Source: JADCRZ01 sp037718865
Lineage (GTDB): Bacteria > Bacteroidota > Bacteroidia > Chitinophagales > Chitinophagaceae
DNA length: 64,000 nt
NCBI GenBank assembly: GCA_037718865.1
Contig: JBBJMP010000002.1
Coordinates: 1-64,000 of the forward strand
Direction: 5' to 3'
Position 1 is the first letter of the stretch. Each line of letters begins with the position of its first letter. Made by a program: the position numbers and the translations under genes. Under the pieces are notes generated by a model. That model was not told where the DNA came from, ran no database searches, and was given only the letters and a program-made list of their open reading frames with translations. Shown here one piece after another: positions 8,814 through 17,420 of the stretch.

Positions 8814-9755
8814 ATGACATATGAAATTAAAAATATTCTGGTGCCAACCGATTTTTCAGAAATAGCAAACAATGCCTTGAGAGTTGCTGTGGGCATGGCC
8901 ATACGGCAACATGCAAATGTTCACTTAATGCACGTTGTTGAATCTGCCAATATAGGTATTACTCCTGATGGCTATGGTTTATTGGGCACTTTACAAATGC
9001 CTGACCTTGACAATGCTGCCGGATTATTAATTAAACATCAGCAACACATTTCGGTTGCAAACAGCGGCTTATCGGTAAAAACAGTGTTGGATACAGGCAA
9101 TGTATCAAATTGTATAAATAAATACGTTCAGGAGAACAATATAAACCTTGTTGTAATGGGCACCCACGGAAATTCAGGTGTTAAGGATTATTTTATGGGC
9201 ACAAATACTTACGAGGTAATAAAACAGGCGGCATGCCCTGTATTAAGCATACCTGCTTCATTTAAGGAGGTTGGATTTACCAGCATACTTTATCCTGTTA
9301 GAAATGTGGAAGGCGTTGTTGAAAAATATGATTATGTAAAACCCATTGTTGAAAAAAACGATGCTTCCCTACATATATTGGGCGTGTCACATGAAGGAGA
9401 AATGGAAGATCAGTTTCTGCTTTCAAAAAAAGTTACCTCTGTAATGGATGCTATACAACACAACAAAAAATATATTACCTGCGAAATAATTAGTTGCCGG
9501 GATATAGCACAAAAAATATTGGAAGTGGCTGAAAAAAGAATGGATGACCTGATGATAATCAATGCCACCTTAGATAAAAAATGGCACCAGTTCTTCAGAG
9601 GTAACTTTACACAAAAAGTAGTAAATCATTCTAAAATACCCGTTTTATCAATAAAACCTGAATTGACCCCCGAGCTTATAAAAACTGTAAATCAACGTTT
9701 CGGATCGGAGCCAAATTATATCCCCTTGAACTTACAACCGTTAATGTCAGGATAA
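8814..9755 (+). CDS. Tandem universal stress protein (UspA family)
   Basis: Cytoplasmic protein of 313 residues with two Usp domains (about 1-145 and 150-290). The first carries the ATP-binding signature G-2X-G-9X-G-T in GTHGNSGVKDYFMGT and the opening ILVPTDFSEIANNAL. The second lacks a clear nucleotide motif, as is frequent in Bacteroidota tandem Usps. The ATG at 8814 is chosen because the Usp fold starts immediately; an upstream in-frame ATG at 8760 lies inside the preceding regulator gene. Usp proteins promote survival under starvation and oxidative or osmotic stress. A second tandem Usp lies at 20264. Confidence 0.9.
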   Translation: MTYEIKNILVPTDFSEIANNALRVAVGMAIRQHANVHLMHVVESANIGITPDGYGLLGTLQMPDLDNAAGLLIKHQQHISVANSGLSVKTVLDTGNVSNCINKYVQENNINLVVMGTHGNSGVKDYFMGTNTYEVIKQAACPVLSIPASFKEVGFTSILYPVRNVEGVVEKYDYVKPIVEKNDASLHILGVSHEGEMEDQFLLSKKVTSVMDAIQHNKKYITCEIISCRDIAQKILEVAEKRMDDLMIINATLDKKWHQFFRGNFTQKVVNHSKIPVLSIKPELTPELIKTVNQRFGSEPNYIPLNLQPLMSG

Positions 9756-9764
9756 ATAAAATGA

Positions 9765-9839
9765 AGCGACAGACTATTTTTATTAATCACTATACGAGCG
9801 ATTGCAGGCACTGGTACTATTGCCGGCCTCGTCTTTTAG
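9765..9839 (+). pseudogene. Possible YtxH-like remnant
   Basis: Between the Usp and HPF genes an open frame of 24 codons without a start reads LFLLITIRAIAGTGTIAGLVF then a stop. This glycine/alanine-rich membrane segment resembles the start of YtxH-type proteins, which often occur in Bacteroidota stress clusters. Only this fragment remains, so the call is tentative. Confidence 0.2.
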
Positions 9840-9852
9840 CTAAAAAAACGAT

Positions 9853-10140
9853 ATGAATATTACACTCCAAACATTAAAATTTAAGGAAACAGACGATTTG
9901 AAAGATTTTGTTCAGGATAAAATAGGGAAACTGTTTCATCAGAGTCCCCATTTAATAAGAGTAGACGTGACCCTTAGATTAGGAGCAAAAAACAACCCTG
10001 CCAATAAATGGTGCGAACTATACGTATCCATGCCAGGAGATAATAAATTTACCAAAAGAAGCTCCTCTTCATTTGAAGAAAGTATATTAAAAGCGGTGGA
10101 AATAATGGAGAAAATTTTGCGAAGAGCGAAAACTAATTAA
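9853..10140 (+). CDS. HPF/RaiA family ribosome-associated protein (copy 1)
   Basis: Short hibernation-promoting factor of 95 residues that would bind the 30S subunit at the mRNA/tRNA channel and silence ribosomes during stress. It shows the beta-alpha-beta-beta-beta-alpha layout of S30AE proteins, with the basic C-terminal helix IMEKILRRAKTN and the strand pattern RVDVTLRLGAKN. The C-terminal dimerisation domain of long HPF is absent. It is followed after 17 bp by an MscS gene. A second short HPF occurs at 17092. Confidence 0.85.
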   Translation: MNITLQTLKFKETDDLKDFVQDKIGKLFHQSPHLIRVDVTLRLGAKNNPANKWCELYVSMPGDNKFTKRSSSSFEESILKAVEIMEKILRRAKTN

Positions 10141-10157
10141 GGGAATTAAAACGCAAT

Positions 10158-11057
10158 ATGGATATAAATAAAGCATACGAGCTTATCCGGGATAAGTTAA
10201 CGCTCTGGTTAAAGGAAATAATAAGGCTGCTGCCCAACATTGCTTTGGCTGCGCTAATATTGGTGCTCGGGTTTTTTATAGCTAAATGGATGAAGAACCT
10301 TACGGGAAAAGTTTCAAAAAAAATCATACACAATGAAACATTAAATAATCTTTTTACTTCATTAGTGTATATTTCTTTATTAGGTATCACCATTTTTATT
10401 ACGTTGAGCGTTCTTAAGCTGGATAAAGCAGTTACTTCAATCCTGGCAGGGGCAGGCATCATAGGTTTGGCTTTGGCATTCGCTTTCCAGGATATAGCTT
10501 CCAACTTTATGTCGGGTATTTTTCTATCTCTTCGCAGGCCGTTGCATATCGGCGATGTGGTACAGATAAAAGACTTTATGGGAAAGATTACACAAATTAA
10601 TTTACGTGACACGGTACTTAGAACTTTCCAGGGGCAGATGGTAATTATTCCAAATAAAGAAGTGCTGCAAAATCCCATTGAAAATTTTTCTCTATTAGGT
10701 AAAAGGCGAATGGACTTAACGGTAGGCGTTTCCTACGGTGAGGATTTACAAAAGGTAAAAGATATAACACTAAGGGCAGTGCAAGGGATTGAAGGGCTTA
10801 CTAAAGAAGATGAGATTACTTTTTTCTACAAAGAATTTGGAGATAGTTCTATCAATTTTGATATCAGGCTTTGGGTACACACCCCCGAACAGCCTGACTA
10901 CCTGCAGGTAAGAAGCGAAGCAGTAATGCGAATAAAGAAAGCGTATGATGAAAATAATATTACTATCCCTTTCCCAATAAGAACCTTAGACTTTGACATA
11001 AAAGGTGGTATGCCGCTAAGCGATGTAGTTATTAAATACACAAATGGTAATCCATAA
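10158..11057 (+). CDS. MscS family mechanosensitive channel (copy 1)
   Basis: Inner-membrane channel that opens on hypo-osmotic shock and releases solutes. The 299 residues contain three membrane helices; the pore helix TM3 is SILAGAGIIGLALAFAFQD near residue 95, with the Gly/Ala packing pattern. The beta domain with PNKEVLQNPIENFS and a C-terminal alpha/beta domain follow. Length agrees with E. coli-type MscS. It lies in a run HPF - MscS - ion channel with short spacers. The second MscS (17421, opposite strand) is a separate paralogue with different sequence. Confidence 0.9.
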   Translation: MDINKAYELIRDKLTLWLKEIIRLLPNIALAALILVLGFFIAKWMKNLTGKVSKKIIHNETLNNLFTSLVYISLLGITIFITLSVLKLDKAVTSILAGAGIIGLALAFAFQDIASNFMSGIFLSLRRPLHIGDVVQIKDFMGKITQINLRDTVLRTFQGQMVIIPNKEVLQNPIENFSLLGKRRMDLTVGVSYGEDLQKVKDITLRAVQGIEGLTKEDEITFFYKEFGDSSINFDIRLWVHTPEQPDYLQVRSEAVMRIKKAYDENNITIPFPIRTLDFDIKGGMPLSDVVIKYTNGNP

Positions 11058-11081
11058 AGCATTTTCTAAAACTACCTTTCA

Positions 11082-11852
11082 ATGAAACAACAATTAGCGC
11101 AGCAAAGAAATAAGTTGCTTTCCTCAATAGAAAAGTTTTTAGACGGCCCAATGATTTTCTTAGGCTTTGTATGGCTTCTTTTATTGGTTATAGAATTAAT
11201 ATGGGGATTAAGTAAGCCACTTGAATACGCCAGCCTTACTATCTGGTTTATTTTTATAATAGACTTTCTTATAAAGTTTATTCTAGCCCCTGCTAAAGTT
11301 ATCTTTTTAAAGAAAAACTGGTTGACTGCTATCTCGCTTCTTATTCCTGCTTTAAGGATTTTTCGCATTTTCAGATTTGTTCGTTTACTCCGTGGATTAC
11401 GCGGTATAAGGCTTGTGCGTATCGTTTCTTCGTTAAACCGAAGTATGAACAGTTTAGGCGCAACAATGAAAAGGCGAGCCTTTGGCTATGTATCAGTAAT
11501 CACACTTATTATAACATTTGCCGGCGCTGCAGGAATGTATGCACTTGAAAAGCCCAACCCCGGTTTTGATACCTATGGAATGGCGTTATGGTGGACAGCT
11601 ATGCGGGTAATAACTGCAGGCAATGAATTTAATCCTTCTACTCCTGAAGGCAGGGGACTTGCCTTTATTATTGCTATATTCGGCTATACTATTTTTGGAT
11701 ATGTTACTGCCACTTTTGCCACCTTCTTTATTGGTCGTGACGCGGAAGAGGAAGATGCACCTGTAGCGGGCTCAAAGGATATTGAAGAATTAAGGAAAAC
11801 CATTCAGACATTGTCAAAAGACATTCAGGAGTTAAAAGCAGGTCTAAAATAA
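11082..11852 (+). CDS. Voltage-gated-type cation channel with non-canonical filter
   Basis: Inner-membrane six-helix ion channel subunit of 256 residues. The voltage sensor S4 is clear at residues 91-120, with Arg every third or fourth position (RIFRIFRFVRLLRGLRGIR). S5, the pore helix MALWWTAM and S6 follow, and a coiled-coil tail (residues ~228-256) ends the chain. The loop that should hold the K+ selectivity filter TVGYG reads ITAGNEF (residues 177-183) before the usual TPEGR. Hence ion selectivity is unlikely to be that of a standard K+ channel. Its place directly after MscS suggests a part in turgor or membrane-potential control. Confidence 0.85.
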   Translation: MKQQLAQQRNKLLSSIEKFLDGPMIFLGFVWLLLLVIELIWGLSKPLEYASLTIWFIFIIDFLIKFILAPAKVIFLKKNWLTAISLLIPALRIFRIFRFVRLLRGLRGIRLVRIVSSLNRSMNSLGATMKRRAFGYVSVITLIITFAGAAGMYALEKPNPGFDTYGMALWWTAMRVITAGNEFNPSTPEGRGLAFIIAIFGYTIFGYVTATFATFFIGRDAEEEDAPVAGSKDIEELRKTIQTLSKDIQELKAGLK

Positions 11853-12061
11853 TTATAAGCATTCGCCTGGATTCTAATGTTAGATGAACATAGATTTAAG
11901 CAAAACCAATGTCAACAATTTACAGATTTATTGTTTTGGTCGTACATATTCTGTCAGCTCCGAAAAAAACTGACAACGATCGAGAGAGTAAGGATTATTA
12001 AAGAGCAAGTAAGAGAATTACAGTAGAATAAACAAAACAACGAAAGAATTTGTTTTACCTT
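11853..12061. other. Intergenic region between convergent genes
   Basis: This 209-bp spacer separates the ion channel gene from the convergent AI-2E gene. A 30-codon frame (11909-12001) has a short hydrophobic stretch followed by a charged tail and no recognisable family. An imperfect hairpin (TGTCAG at 11953, CTGACA at 11970) lacks a T-run, so I do not call a terminator. Confidence 0.4.
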
Positions 12062-13087
12062 TTATTTTGCAGTATTCTCTTTAATATAAAGTTCCTGCAC
12101 CAAGATCATTATGATAAGCATTAACGGTGTTGCTAATACCAATCCCCATCCACCGGTTAAAGGACTTATTAAAAGTTGGGCAGATATAATAAGGGCAGGT
12201 GGAATGCTAATTAATTTTTGCTGAACCATTGGAGTAATAAAGTTGCTTTCCACAACTTGTATTAAGATGTACATGCCCGCAACAATTGCTGCAGTTGACG
12301 GTCCTTGCATCAAAGCAACAAGTACTGCAGGTATCATTGCTATTAAAGGACCAAAGTTGGGTATAAAATTAAGTAAACCAGCAATGAGCCCTAGTACGAG
12401 CCATAGTGGTATTCCGAGTATCAATAAGCCTATTGACGTTAGTATAAACACAACAAACATCGCAAAGAATTTCCCCTTCAGCCACTTCTTTAAATTATCA
12501 CCCAGCCTGTTTAAAATATTTTCTCCTCTCTTCTGTCCTTCTTTGGGTATTAATTGCACAATTCCCTTTTTATACACATCTGGTGAAACAGTAAAGAACA
12601 TACCCAGAAAAAGGATCACGTAAATATCACCAAACACACCAAACGTGGTTTTGAAAAATGTGCTTGCCAAACCTTTTACTTTGTTGATTGCTTCAGGTGA
12701 AGACGCTTTTTGCACCAGCTTTTTACCAATAGGATTTTGACTAAGCTGAGATTTTGCATTTTCTATTGTTGCCGGTAAAGTGTCACTTAGCTGTGCAACC
12801 TGCGCCTGTATTTTAGCGCCCATCAGCCAGAATAAGCCTATTGTTAATAATACCGTTCCAATCACTGCAATAGCTAAGCAGATGCTATGCTTCCATTTTG
12901 TTTTCCGGCATATTAAACCGCTTAACCCCAGGAAGAATATAGCTATTAAAGCACCTGCTAATATTAGCAGGAAAACAGAAAAAGTTGCTTTGAACAATAA
13001 AATGAGAATAACGATTAAAGCATAAATTCCGCCTTTAATCCAAATCTTTTTCTGGTAACTTAATCTATCCTCGTTGTTTTCATACAT
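12062..13087 (-). CDS. AI-2E family transporter (PerM/YhhT-type)
   Basis: Inner-membrane protein of 341 residues with about seven to eight membrane segments and a central hydrophilic region (residues ~95-150), the usual AI-2E exporter layout. The conserved C-terminal segment IPNFGPLIAMIPAVLVALM near residue 240 supports the family. Members include TqsA and Na+/H+-antiporter-like proteins, so substrate cannot be assigned; given the surrounding ion transporters a cation role is plausible. A broken DUF1622 gene ends 12 bp upstream on the same strand, implying a former two-gene operon. Confidence 0.85.
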   Translation of the reverse strand: MYENNEDRLSYQKKIWIKGGIYALIVILILLFKATFSVFLLILAGALIAIFFLGLSGLICRKTKWKHSICLAIAVIGTVLLTIGLFWLMGAKIQAQVAQLSDTLPATIENAKSQLSQNPIGKKLVQKASSPEAINKVKGLASTFFKTTFGVFGDIYVILFLGMFFTVSPDVYKKGIVQLIPKEGQKRGENILNRLGDNLKKWLKGKFFAMFVVFILTSIGLLILGIPLWLVLGLIAGLLNFIPNFGPLIAMIPAVLVALMQGPSTAAIVAGMYILIQVVESNFITPMVQQKLISIPPALIISAQLLISPLTGGWGLVLATPLMLIIMILVQELYIKENTAK

Positions 13088-13099
13088 AGATTACTAATT

Positions 13100-13448
13100 T
13101 TATTTTTTATCTGATTGTGCTGATAAATTCCCTTCATTATGTCTCAATTCTCTTTCGAGAAAATAATTTAGTGCAGTACGTAATGATGCTATTGCTGCTA
13201 ACTTTCCAATCTCATCCCATGTAGGGCAATAACAATTCTAATGCAACTGTCAACCCCTTGTCAAACTGTATGCTGATGGTTCGGTTTGTTATTCCATCAT
13301 TGGGTTTTAAAAATGTGAAAAAAATATTTTGTATAAAAATTTCAATAAAGAAATACCAACTTACCAGCGCTGCTATTACTTCAAGCGTGCTGCTTAAATA
13401 TTTGGTGATTATTTCTGCTATTTCTTTCATTGAAAAGTCTTTATGCAA
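13100..13448 (-). pseudogene. DUF1622 membrane protein, broken by deletion and frameshift
   Basis: The first 78 codons give a DUF1622-like start (SSTLEVIAALVSWYF, later LTVALELLLPYMG-stop). In the neighbouring frame the protein continues as WDEIGKLAAIASLRTALNYF then LERELRH, which is the conserved end of this family, stopping at 13100. About ten residues of the conserved segment between LELLL and the Trp are missing as well, so a small deletion of length not divisible by three best explains the break. DUF1622 proteins are small membrane proteins often found beside ion transporters, here PerM. Confidence 0.7.
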
Positions 13449-13846
13449 TAAGAATTTTTCCAGTTGTTAGTAAAGGTCGGGAAATGTTTTAAGTCTAAGG
13501 CCAGAAATGAGACAGGTCAACAGGTTGTATTTTTACCAACACTTTACACACAATAGTAGCAGCGTTAATATACTTTTCAGTTAATGAAGTTATATCCCAT
13601 ACCTTTAGTACAGCAGAAATAGCGGTTTCTTCTTTTGCTGAATAGCGAAATCCCGTACAAGAGTCCCGCTAAGCGGGAACGGCTGCTAAATAGTTGTAAT
13701 GCAGCCCGGTTAATAAAAAAAGATTGTCCTGCAGTATCTGCCGAACATTTTACAGGGAAGTAAATGATTAAATTATCAGAGAAGAAATTTTTTTGGATGA
13801 GAGTAAATTAAGCGCCAAATAATATTTTAAATACTAAAACACTTTT
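13449..13846. other. Intergenic region with hairpin, no gene
   Basis: Nearly 400 bp without a supportable gene. A perfect GC-rich inverted repeat, TCCCGCT-A-AGCGGGA, lies at 13664-13678. It resembles the short hairpins of palindromic repeats and has no T-run. The remaining sequence shows only short open frames and may be decayed coding DNA. Confidence 0.4.
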
Positions 13847-14373
13847 ATGACGGAAATTAAAATTGAAAAGAAAAAACCCGTGTGGCCCTGGTTATTATTA
13901 TTGCTTGGCATACTTGCTGTAGTCTGGTTCTTCTTTTTTCGCAATGACAAAGAGACTGTGGAAACAGCAGATAATAATGCACTGATAGATGTTCGCTAAA
14001 ATAACAGCACCGTTGCAGCCTATGTTACATTTATTAATTCCGACACTAATAAAATGAGCCTCGACCACGCTTATAGCAGCGAGGCACTGACAAAGCTAAC
14101 TGATGCAGTAGATGCTATGGCGACTGAAGCAGGCTACGATGTAAAAGTTGATATAGCTAAAGCAAAACAATATGCGGATGAAATAACAAAAGACCCAATG
14201 GCAACTACCCATGCTGATAAAATAAGGAGCGCTGCCGATGTGTTAAGCACTTCTTTACAAAATATGCAGCAGGCAAAATATCCTGAATTAAGTGCTGAAG
14301 CTGCTGAGACCAGCGGGATGCAGTTAACTCTTTTTTCAGTAAAGCAGCTGACCTGCTTAATAAAATGAATTAA
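13847..14373 (+). pseudogene. Single-span exported protein, interrupted by stop and frameshift
   Basis: ATG at 13847 opens a protein with a basic start, a strong membrane helix (LLLLLGILAVVWFFFF) and a linker, which stops at TAA 13997-13999. The same frame continues without a break as AAYVTFINSDTNKMSLDHAY and on through a helical domain, so the TAA is an in-frame nonsense mutation. Near the end the frame reads QLTLFSVKQL, while the next frame gives the better-looking SFFSKAADLLNKMN and stops at 14371. I take both as mutations of one gene for a membrane-anchored protein of unknown function; similar proteins occur in Bacteroidota stress clusters. Confidence 0.6.
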
Positions 14374-14397
14374 TTAACTGAATTTTAATTTACAATT

Positions 14398-14666
14398 ATG
14401 ACAATGGAGAAAACCACCTTATCATACCAATTGGCATGGTAACGCTTGATGAAGACAATAAGAAAGTGCATTGTAGCCAAATAGATTATACAACTTTTGC
14501 AAAAACAAAAAGATTTAACAAAGGGGCTGATATTGAAAGGTCTTATGAAATAACGAGTTTTTCTCATTATATACCGGGTTATAAATTTGATGAAGAAACC
14601 GGTTCAGGCAACCATTTTTATAATCGTAAAGAATTTAACCCGTCTTCATCATCCAGCGCACTTTAA
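14398..14666 (+). pseudogene. PRC-barrel protein remnant (C-terminal half)
   Basis: The frame ending at 14666 reads NHLIIPIGMVTLDEDNKKV, then IDYTTFAKTKRFNKGADIE and SYEITSFSHY. This is the pattern of the second part of Bacteroidota PRC-barrel proteins (LIPIGxVxLxE, then a GDxIERSYE segment). The first half is absent: an ATG at 14398 runs in another frame to an early stop, and the correct frame has no start before the internal ATG 14436. It appears to be the tail of a deleted gene lying 10 bp upstream of an intact PRC-barrel gene of a different subtype. Confidence 0.55.
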
Positions 14667-14676
14667 AGATAAAATT

Positions 14677-15450
14677 ATGAAGCGAACTATCAAAAATCTG
14701 ATGGGTTTTGCAATGGGCGCCACCGACGGCGAGATAGGAAAAGTAAAGGATTTTTATTTTGATGACGTAACCTGGACGATACGCTATCTTGTTGTAGAAA
14801 CAGGTAATTGGCTTTCAAACCGCAAAGTGCTTATTTCATCAGAAGCGTTTTTACAGTGTGATTGGGCAAATGAAACATTGCCGGTTAACCTCACAAAAGA
14901 GCAAATTAAAAAAAGCCCGGATATAGACACCGACCAACCGGTGTCCCGGCAGCACGAAATGGAACTGTATGCACATTATTCCTGGACAAATTACTGGGGC
15001 GGCGGCATTTGGGCCGGTGGTATGGGCACTACCGGAATGATGATGCCCATGTCATCCGTGCCTATGGAGGAGGCAGTAAAAAACAGTAAAAATACCCCCG
15101 ACGCTGAAGCAGACGGCGACCCTCATTTACGAAGCGCTAAAAACGTGCAGGGTTATACTATTCATGCATTAGATGATACTATTGGCGATGTGGAGGATTT
15201 TATAGTAGATGACAGCAACTGGACAATACATTATATGGTAGTTGACACCGGAAAATGGTTTCCCGGCAAGAAGGTAACTATATCGCCTGATTGGATAAAA
15301 GAAATAAATTGGGAAACTTCAGAAGTCATTGTAAATGCCTCGGTTGACCAGGTTAAAAACAGCCCGGAATATGGTGTTTCAAAACATTTAAGCACAGAGT
15401 ACGAGGCCAATCTTCAAAACTATTATGGCCGGTTTATTTCTCATAAGTAA
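14677..15450 (+). CDS. Double PRC-barrel domain protein
   Basis: Soluble protein of 257 residues made of two PRC-barrel copies (about 1-90 and 145-235) joined by a Gly/Met-rich linker. The repeats align well: GEIGKVKDFYFDDVTWTIRY with VVETGNWLSNRKVLIS in the first, and GDVEDFIVDDSNWTIHYMV with VDTGKWFPGKKVTIS in the second. Such proteins are widespread in stress clusters; their biochemical role is unknown, though PRC barrels serve as protein- or RNA-binding modules. The ATG at 14677 is chosen because the barrel begins immediately. An HtrA-type protease gene follows after 33 bp. Confidence 0.8.
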   Translation: MKRTIKNLMGFAMGATDGEIGKVKDFYFDDVTWTIRYLVVETGNWLSNRKVLISSEAFLQCDWANETLPVNLTKEQIKKSPDIDTDQPVSRQHEMELYAHYSWTNYWGGGIWAGGMGTTGMMMPMSSVPMEEAVKNSKNTPDAEADGDPHLRSAKNVQGYTIHALDDTIGDVEDFIVDDSNWTIHYMVVDTGKWFPGKKVTISPDWIKEINWETSEVIVNASVDQVKNSPEYGVSKHLSTEYEANLQNYYGRFISHK

Positions 15451-15483
15451 CCGCCTTTCTCATTAATAATAATACTGCCAGAT

Positions 15484-16944
15484 ATGAATAAGTCGCATGC
15501 CATCCTGCTTCCGGTTTTATTTATAATACTGCAAAGTCTGGCCATTAGTTGTACCGATAAGCAAAGGGCAGATAAAGGTGGCATTACAGAAGACAGTGTA
15601 ACACAGCCAACAGAAAATGCTGCTGCCATAAATATTTCAAATGGCAATGTAAATTTTGTAACGGCGTCGAAGATGGTGATGCCGGCAGTAGTGCATATAA
15701 AAATTCATTTCAACGCCTCGTCAGATTATGGAGCATCAGGGTCAGGTGTAATTATAAGCCCTGAGGGATTTATAGCGACAAATAATCATGTGGTTGAAAA
15801 CGCATCCGCTATCGACGTTATACTTCCCGACAAACGAACCCTTTCCGCAAAGTTGATTGGCCGTGACCCCAATACTGACTTAGCGCTTATAAAAGTAGAG
15901 GCTAACAATCTTCCTGTTGTTAAATTAGGAAACTCTGATAAGGTGCAGATAGGCGAATGGGTATTAGCTGTAGGGTTTCCCCTTTCACTTAATACAACCG
16001 TTACTGCAGGCATTGTAAGCGCCAAAGCCAGAAGCATTGGAATCATAAACCGGCCAGGTAGCAATACCATGCAAAATAATGCGGCGCCTGAAGGTAATAT
16101 GGCTGTTGAATCATTTATTCAAACCGATGCTGCCATTAACCCCGGCAATAGCGGAGGTGCACTTGTTAACACCGATGGAGAATTGATAGGCATTAATTCA
16201 GCCATAGCTTCGCAAACCGGTAGTTATGCGGGCTATGCTTTTGCCATACCTGTAAACCTGGCAAAAAAGATTTTGGATGATTTAAAAAACTTTGGAGTGG
16301 TTAAGCGAGGTGTGTTGGGTGTTGCCTTTCCGGCGCCAGCTGCAGAAGACCAATACCTGATACAACAGGGTCTCAATCCTGCTTTGGTAAAAGGCGTTTA
16401 CATAACCGGTGTGCAAAATGAAAGTGCCGCTACTGCGGCCGGCCTTAAAGAAGGCGACATTATTCAAAGTATAGATGGTATTTTACTCAACTCGTCAACG
16501 GAATTTTCTGAAAGAATAGCAAGACACAAACCTGGCGATACCATCAAATTAACCTACCAGCGTAAAGGCGCTACCGCTACAGTCTCTGCTACATTGCACA
16601 GTGAAGTTGTGGCAACAACTGAAGAACCTGAAGCTAAAAGTGATAGAGCGCTCCAGGAAATATACAACAGGCTTGGAGCCACTTTCGCCCCGCTTACTGC
16701 TGATATCAAACAACACTTTAATTTAAATGCCGGTGTTTTGGTAACCAAGGTGTACAGGAATGGTTTTTTTGACCAGGCCGGCATTCCCCCCGGTACTATT
16801 ATCGCTTTTATCAACGGCAAACCCATTAACAATCCGAAAGATATTGATATGGCCTTACTGTCTGCTCAAAGTGGTATGATTCAAATACTTGCTATTGCAC
16901 CAGATGGTTCAAAAGTGGTATTTAAGTTCTCACTTGGAACTTAA
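15484..16944 (+). CDS. HtrA/DegQ-type serine protease, lipoprotein
   Basis: Envelope protease/chaperone of 486 residues that would degrade misfolded periplasmic proteins. Residues 1-23 form a lipoprotein signal (lipobox LAISC, Cys23), so it is probably anchored to a membrane. The trypsin-like domain has a complete triad: His102 in TNNHVVEN, Asp132 in DPNTDLALI and Ser223 in NPGNSGGAL. Two PDZ domains follow (about 285-370 and 390-480). The lipid anchor differs from classical soluble DegP/DegQ. It lies in an apparent run with the PRC-barrel gene and the second HPF gene. Confidence 0.92.
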   Translation: MNKSHAILLPVLFIILQSLAISCTDKQRADKGGITEDSVTQPTENAAAINISNGNVNFVTASKMVMPAVVHIKIHFNASSDYGASGSGVIISPEGFIATNNHVVENASAIDVILPDKRTLSAKLIGRDPNTDLALIKVEANNLPVVKLGNSDKVQIGEWVLAVGFPLSLNTTVTAGIVSAKARSIGIINRPGSNTMQNNAAPEGNMAVESFIQTDAAINPGNSGGALVNTDGELIGINSAIASQTGSYAGYAFAIPVNLAKKILDDLKNFGVVKRGVLGVAFPAPAAEDQYLIQQGLNPALVKGVYITGVQNESAATAAGLKEGDIIQSIDGILLNSSTEFSERIARHKPGDTIKLTYQRKGATATVSATLHSEVVATTEEPEAKSDRALQEIYNRLGATFAPLTADIKQHFNLNAGVLVTKVYRNGFFDQAGIPPGTIIAFINGKPINNPKDIDMALLSAQSGMIQILAIAPDGSKVVFKFSLGT

Positions 16945-17091
16945 AACAGGCTTATCTTTTTTATAATGATATAACCTTAGTTATCTAAGCATTATAAGTG
17001 CATCTGCATCTTTTACTTTAGTAAAGTGTCGGGCAATTTTAAAAATTAGCCCTTTTGCCCTTACTAAACAACAATTAAAAAATAAACAGTC

Positions 17092-17406
17092 ATGACTATT
17101 CAAATAAACTCAGACAACAACATAACAGGAACTGAAGGACTAAGCAACTTTGTAGAAAGCACTGTTGCTGAAACCCTGAAAAGATTTGATAATTATATAA
17201 CCAGGGTAGAAGTTCATTTAAACGATGAGAACAGCCACAAAAGCGGTATGAACGATAAGCGTTGTATGCTTGAAGCACGCCTTGAAGGAATGCAGCCGAT
17301 TGCAGTTACCGCTCATGGCGATACAATTCAGGATGCATTAAAAGGTGCATTGAGCAAACTAAAAAGCTCACTCGATACTACCCTTGGAAAGTTACAAATC
17401 CATTAA
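17092..17406 (+). CDS. HPF/RaiA family ribosome-associated protein (copy 2)
   Basis: Second short hibernation factor, 104 residues. It has the S30AE layout with the conserved EARLEGMQPIAVTAHGDTIQ strand-turn and a C-terminal helix ALSKLKSSLDTTLGKL. Sequence differs strongly from the 95-residue copy at 9853: fewer basic residues and a longer C-terminal helix. Both lack the long-HPF dimerisation domain. Two different short HPFs in one island suggest separate conditions or separate ribosomal effects; this is inference. The next gene is convergent, ending 15 bp away. Confidence 0.85.
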   Translation: MTIQINSDNNITGTEGLSNFVESTVAETLKRFDNYITRVEVHLNDENSHKSGMNDKRCMLEARLEGMQPIAVTAHGDTIQDALKGALSKLKSSLDTTLGKLQIH

Positions 17407-17420
17407 GATTTTAAATTTTA

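Noticed and set aside
13664..13678. Terminator hairpin
   Set aside because: GC-rich perfect stem but a one-base loop, no T-run, and it lies far from any gene end.
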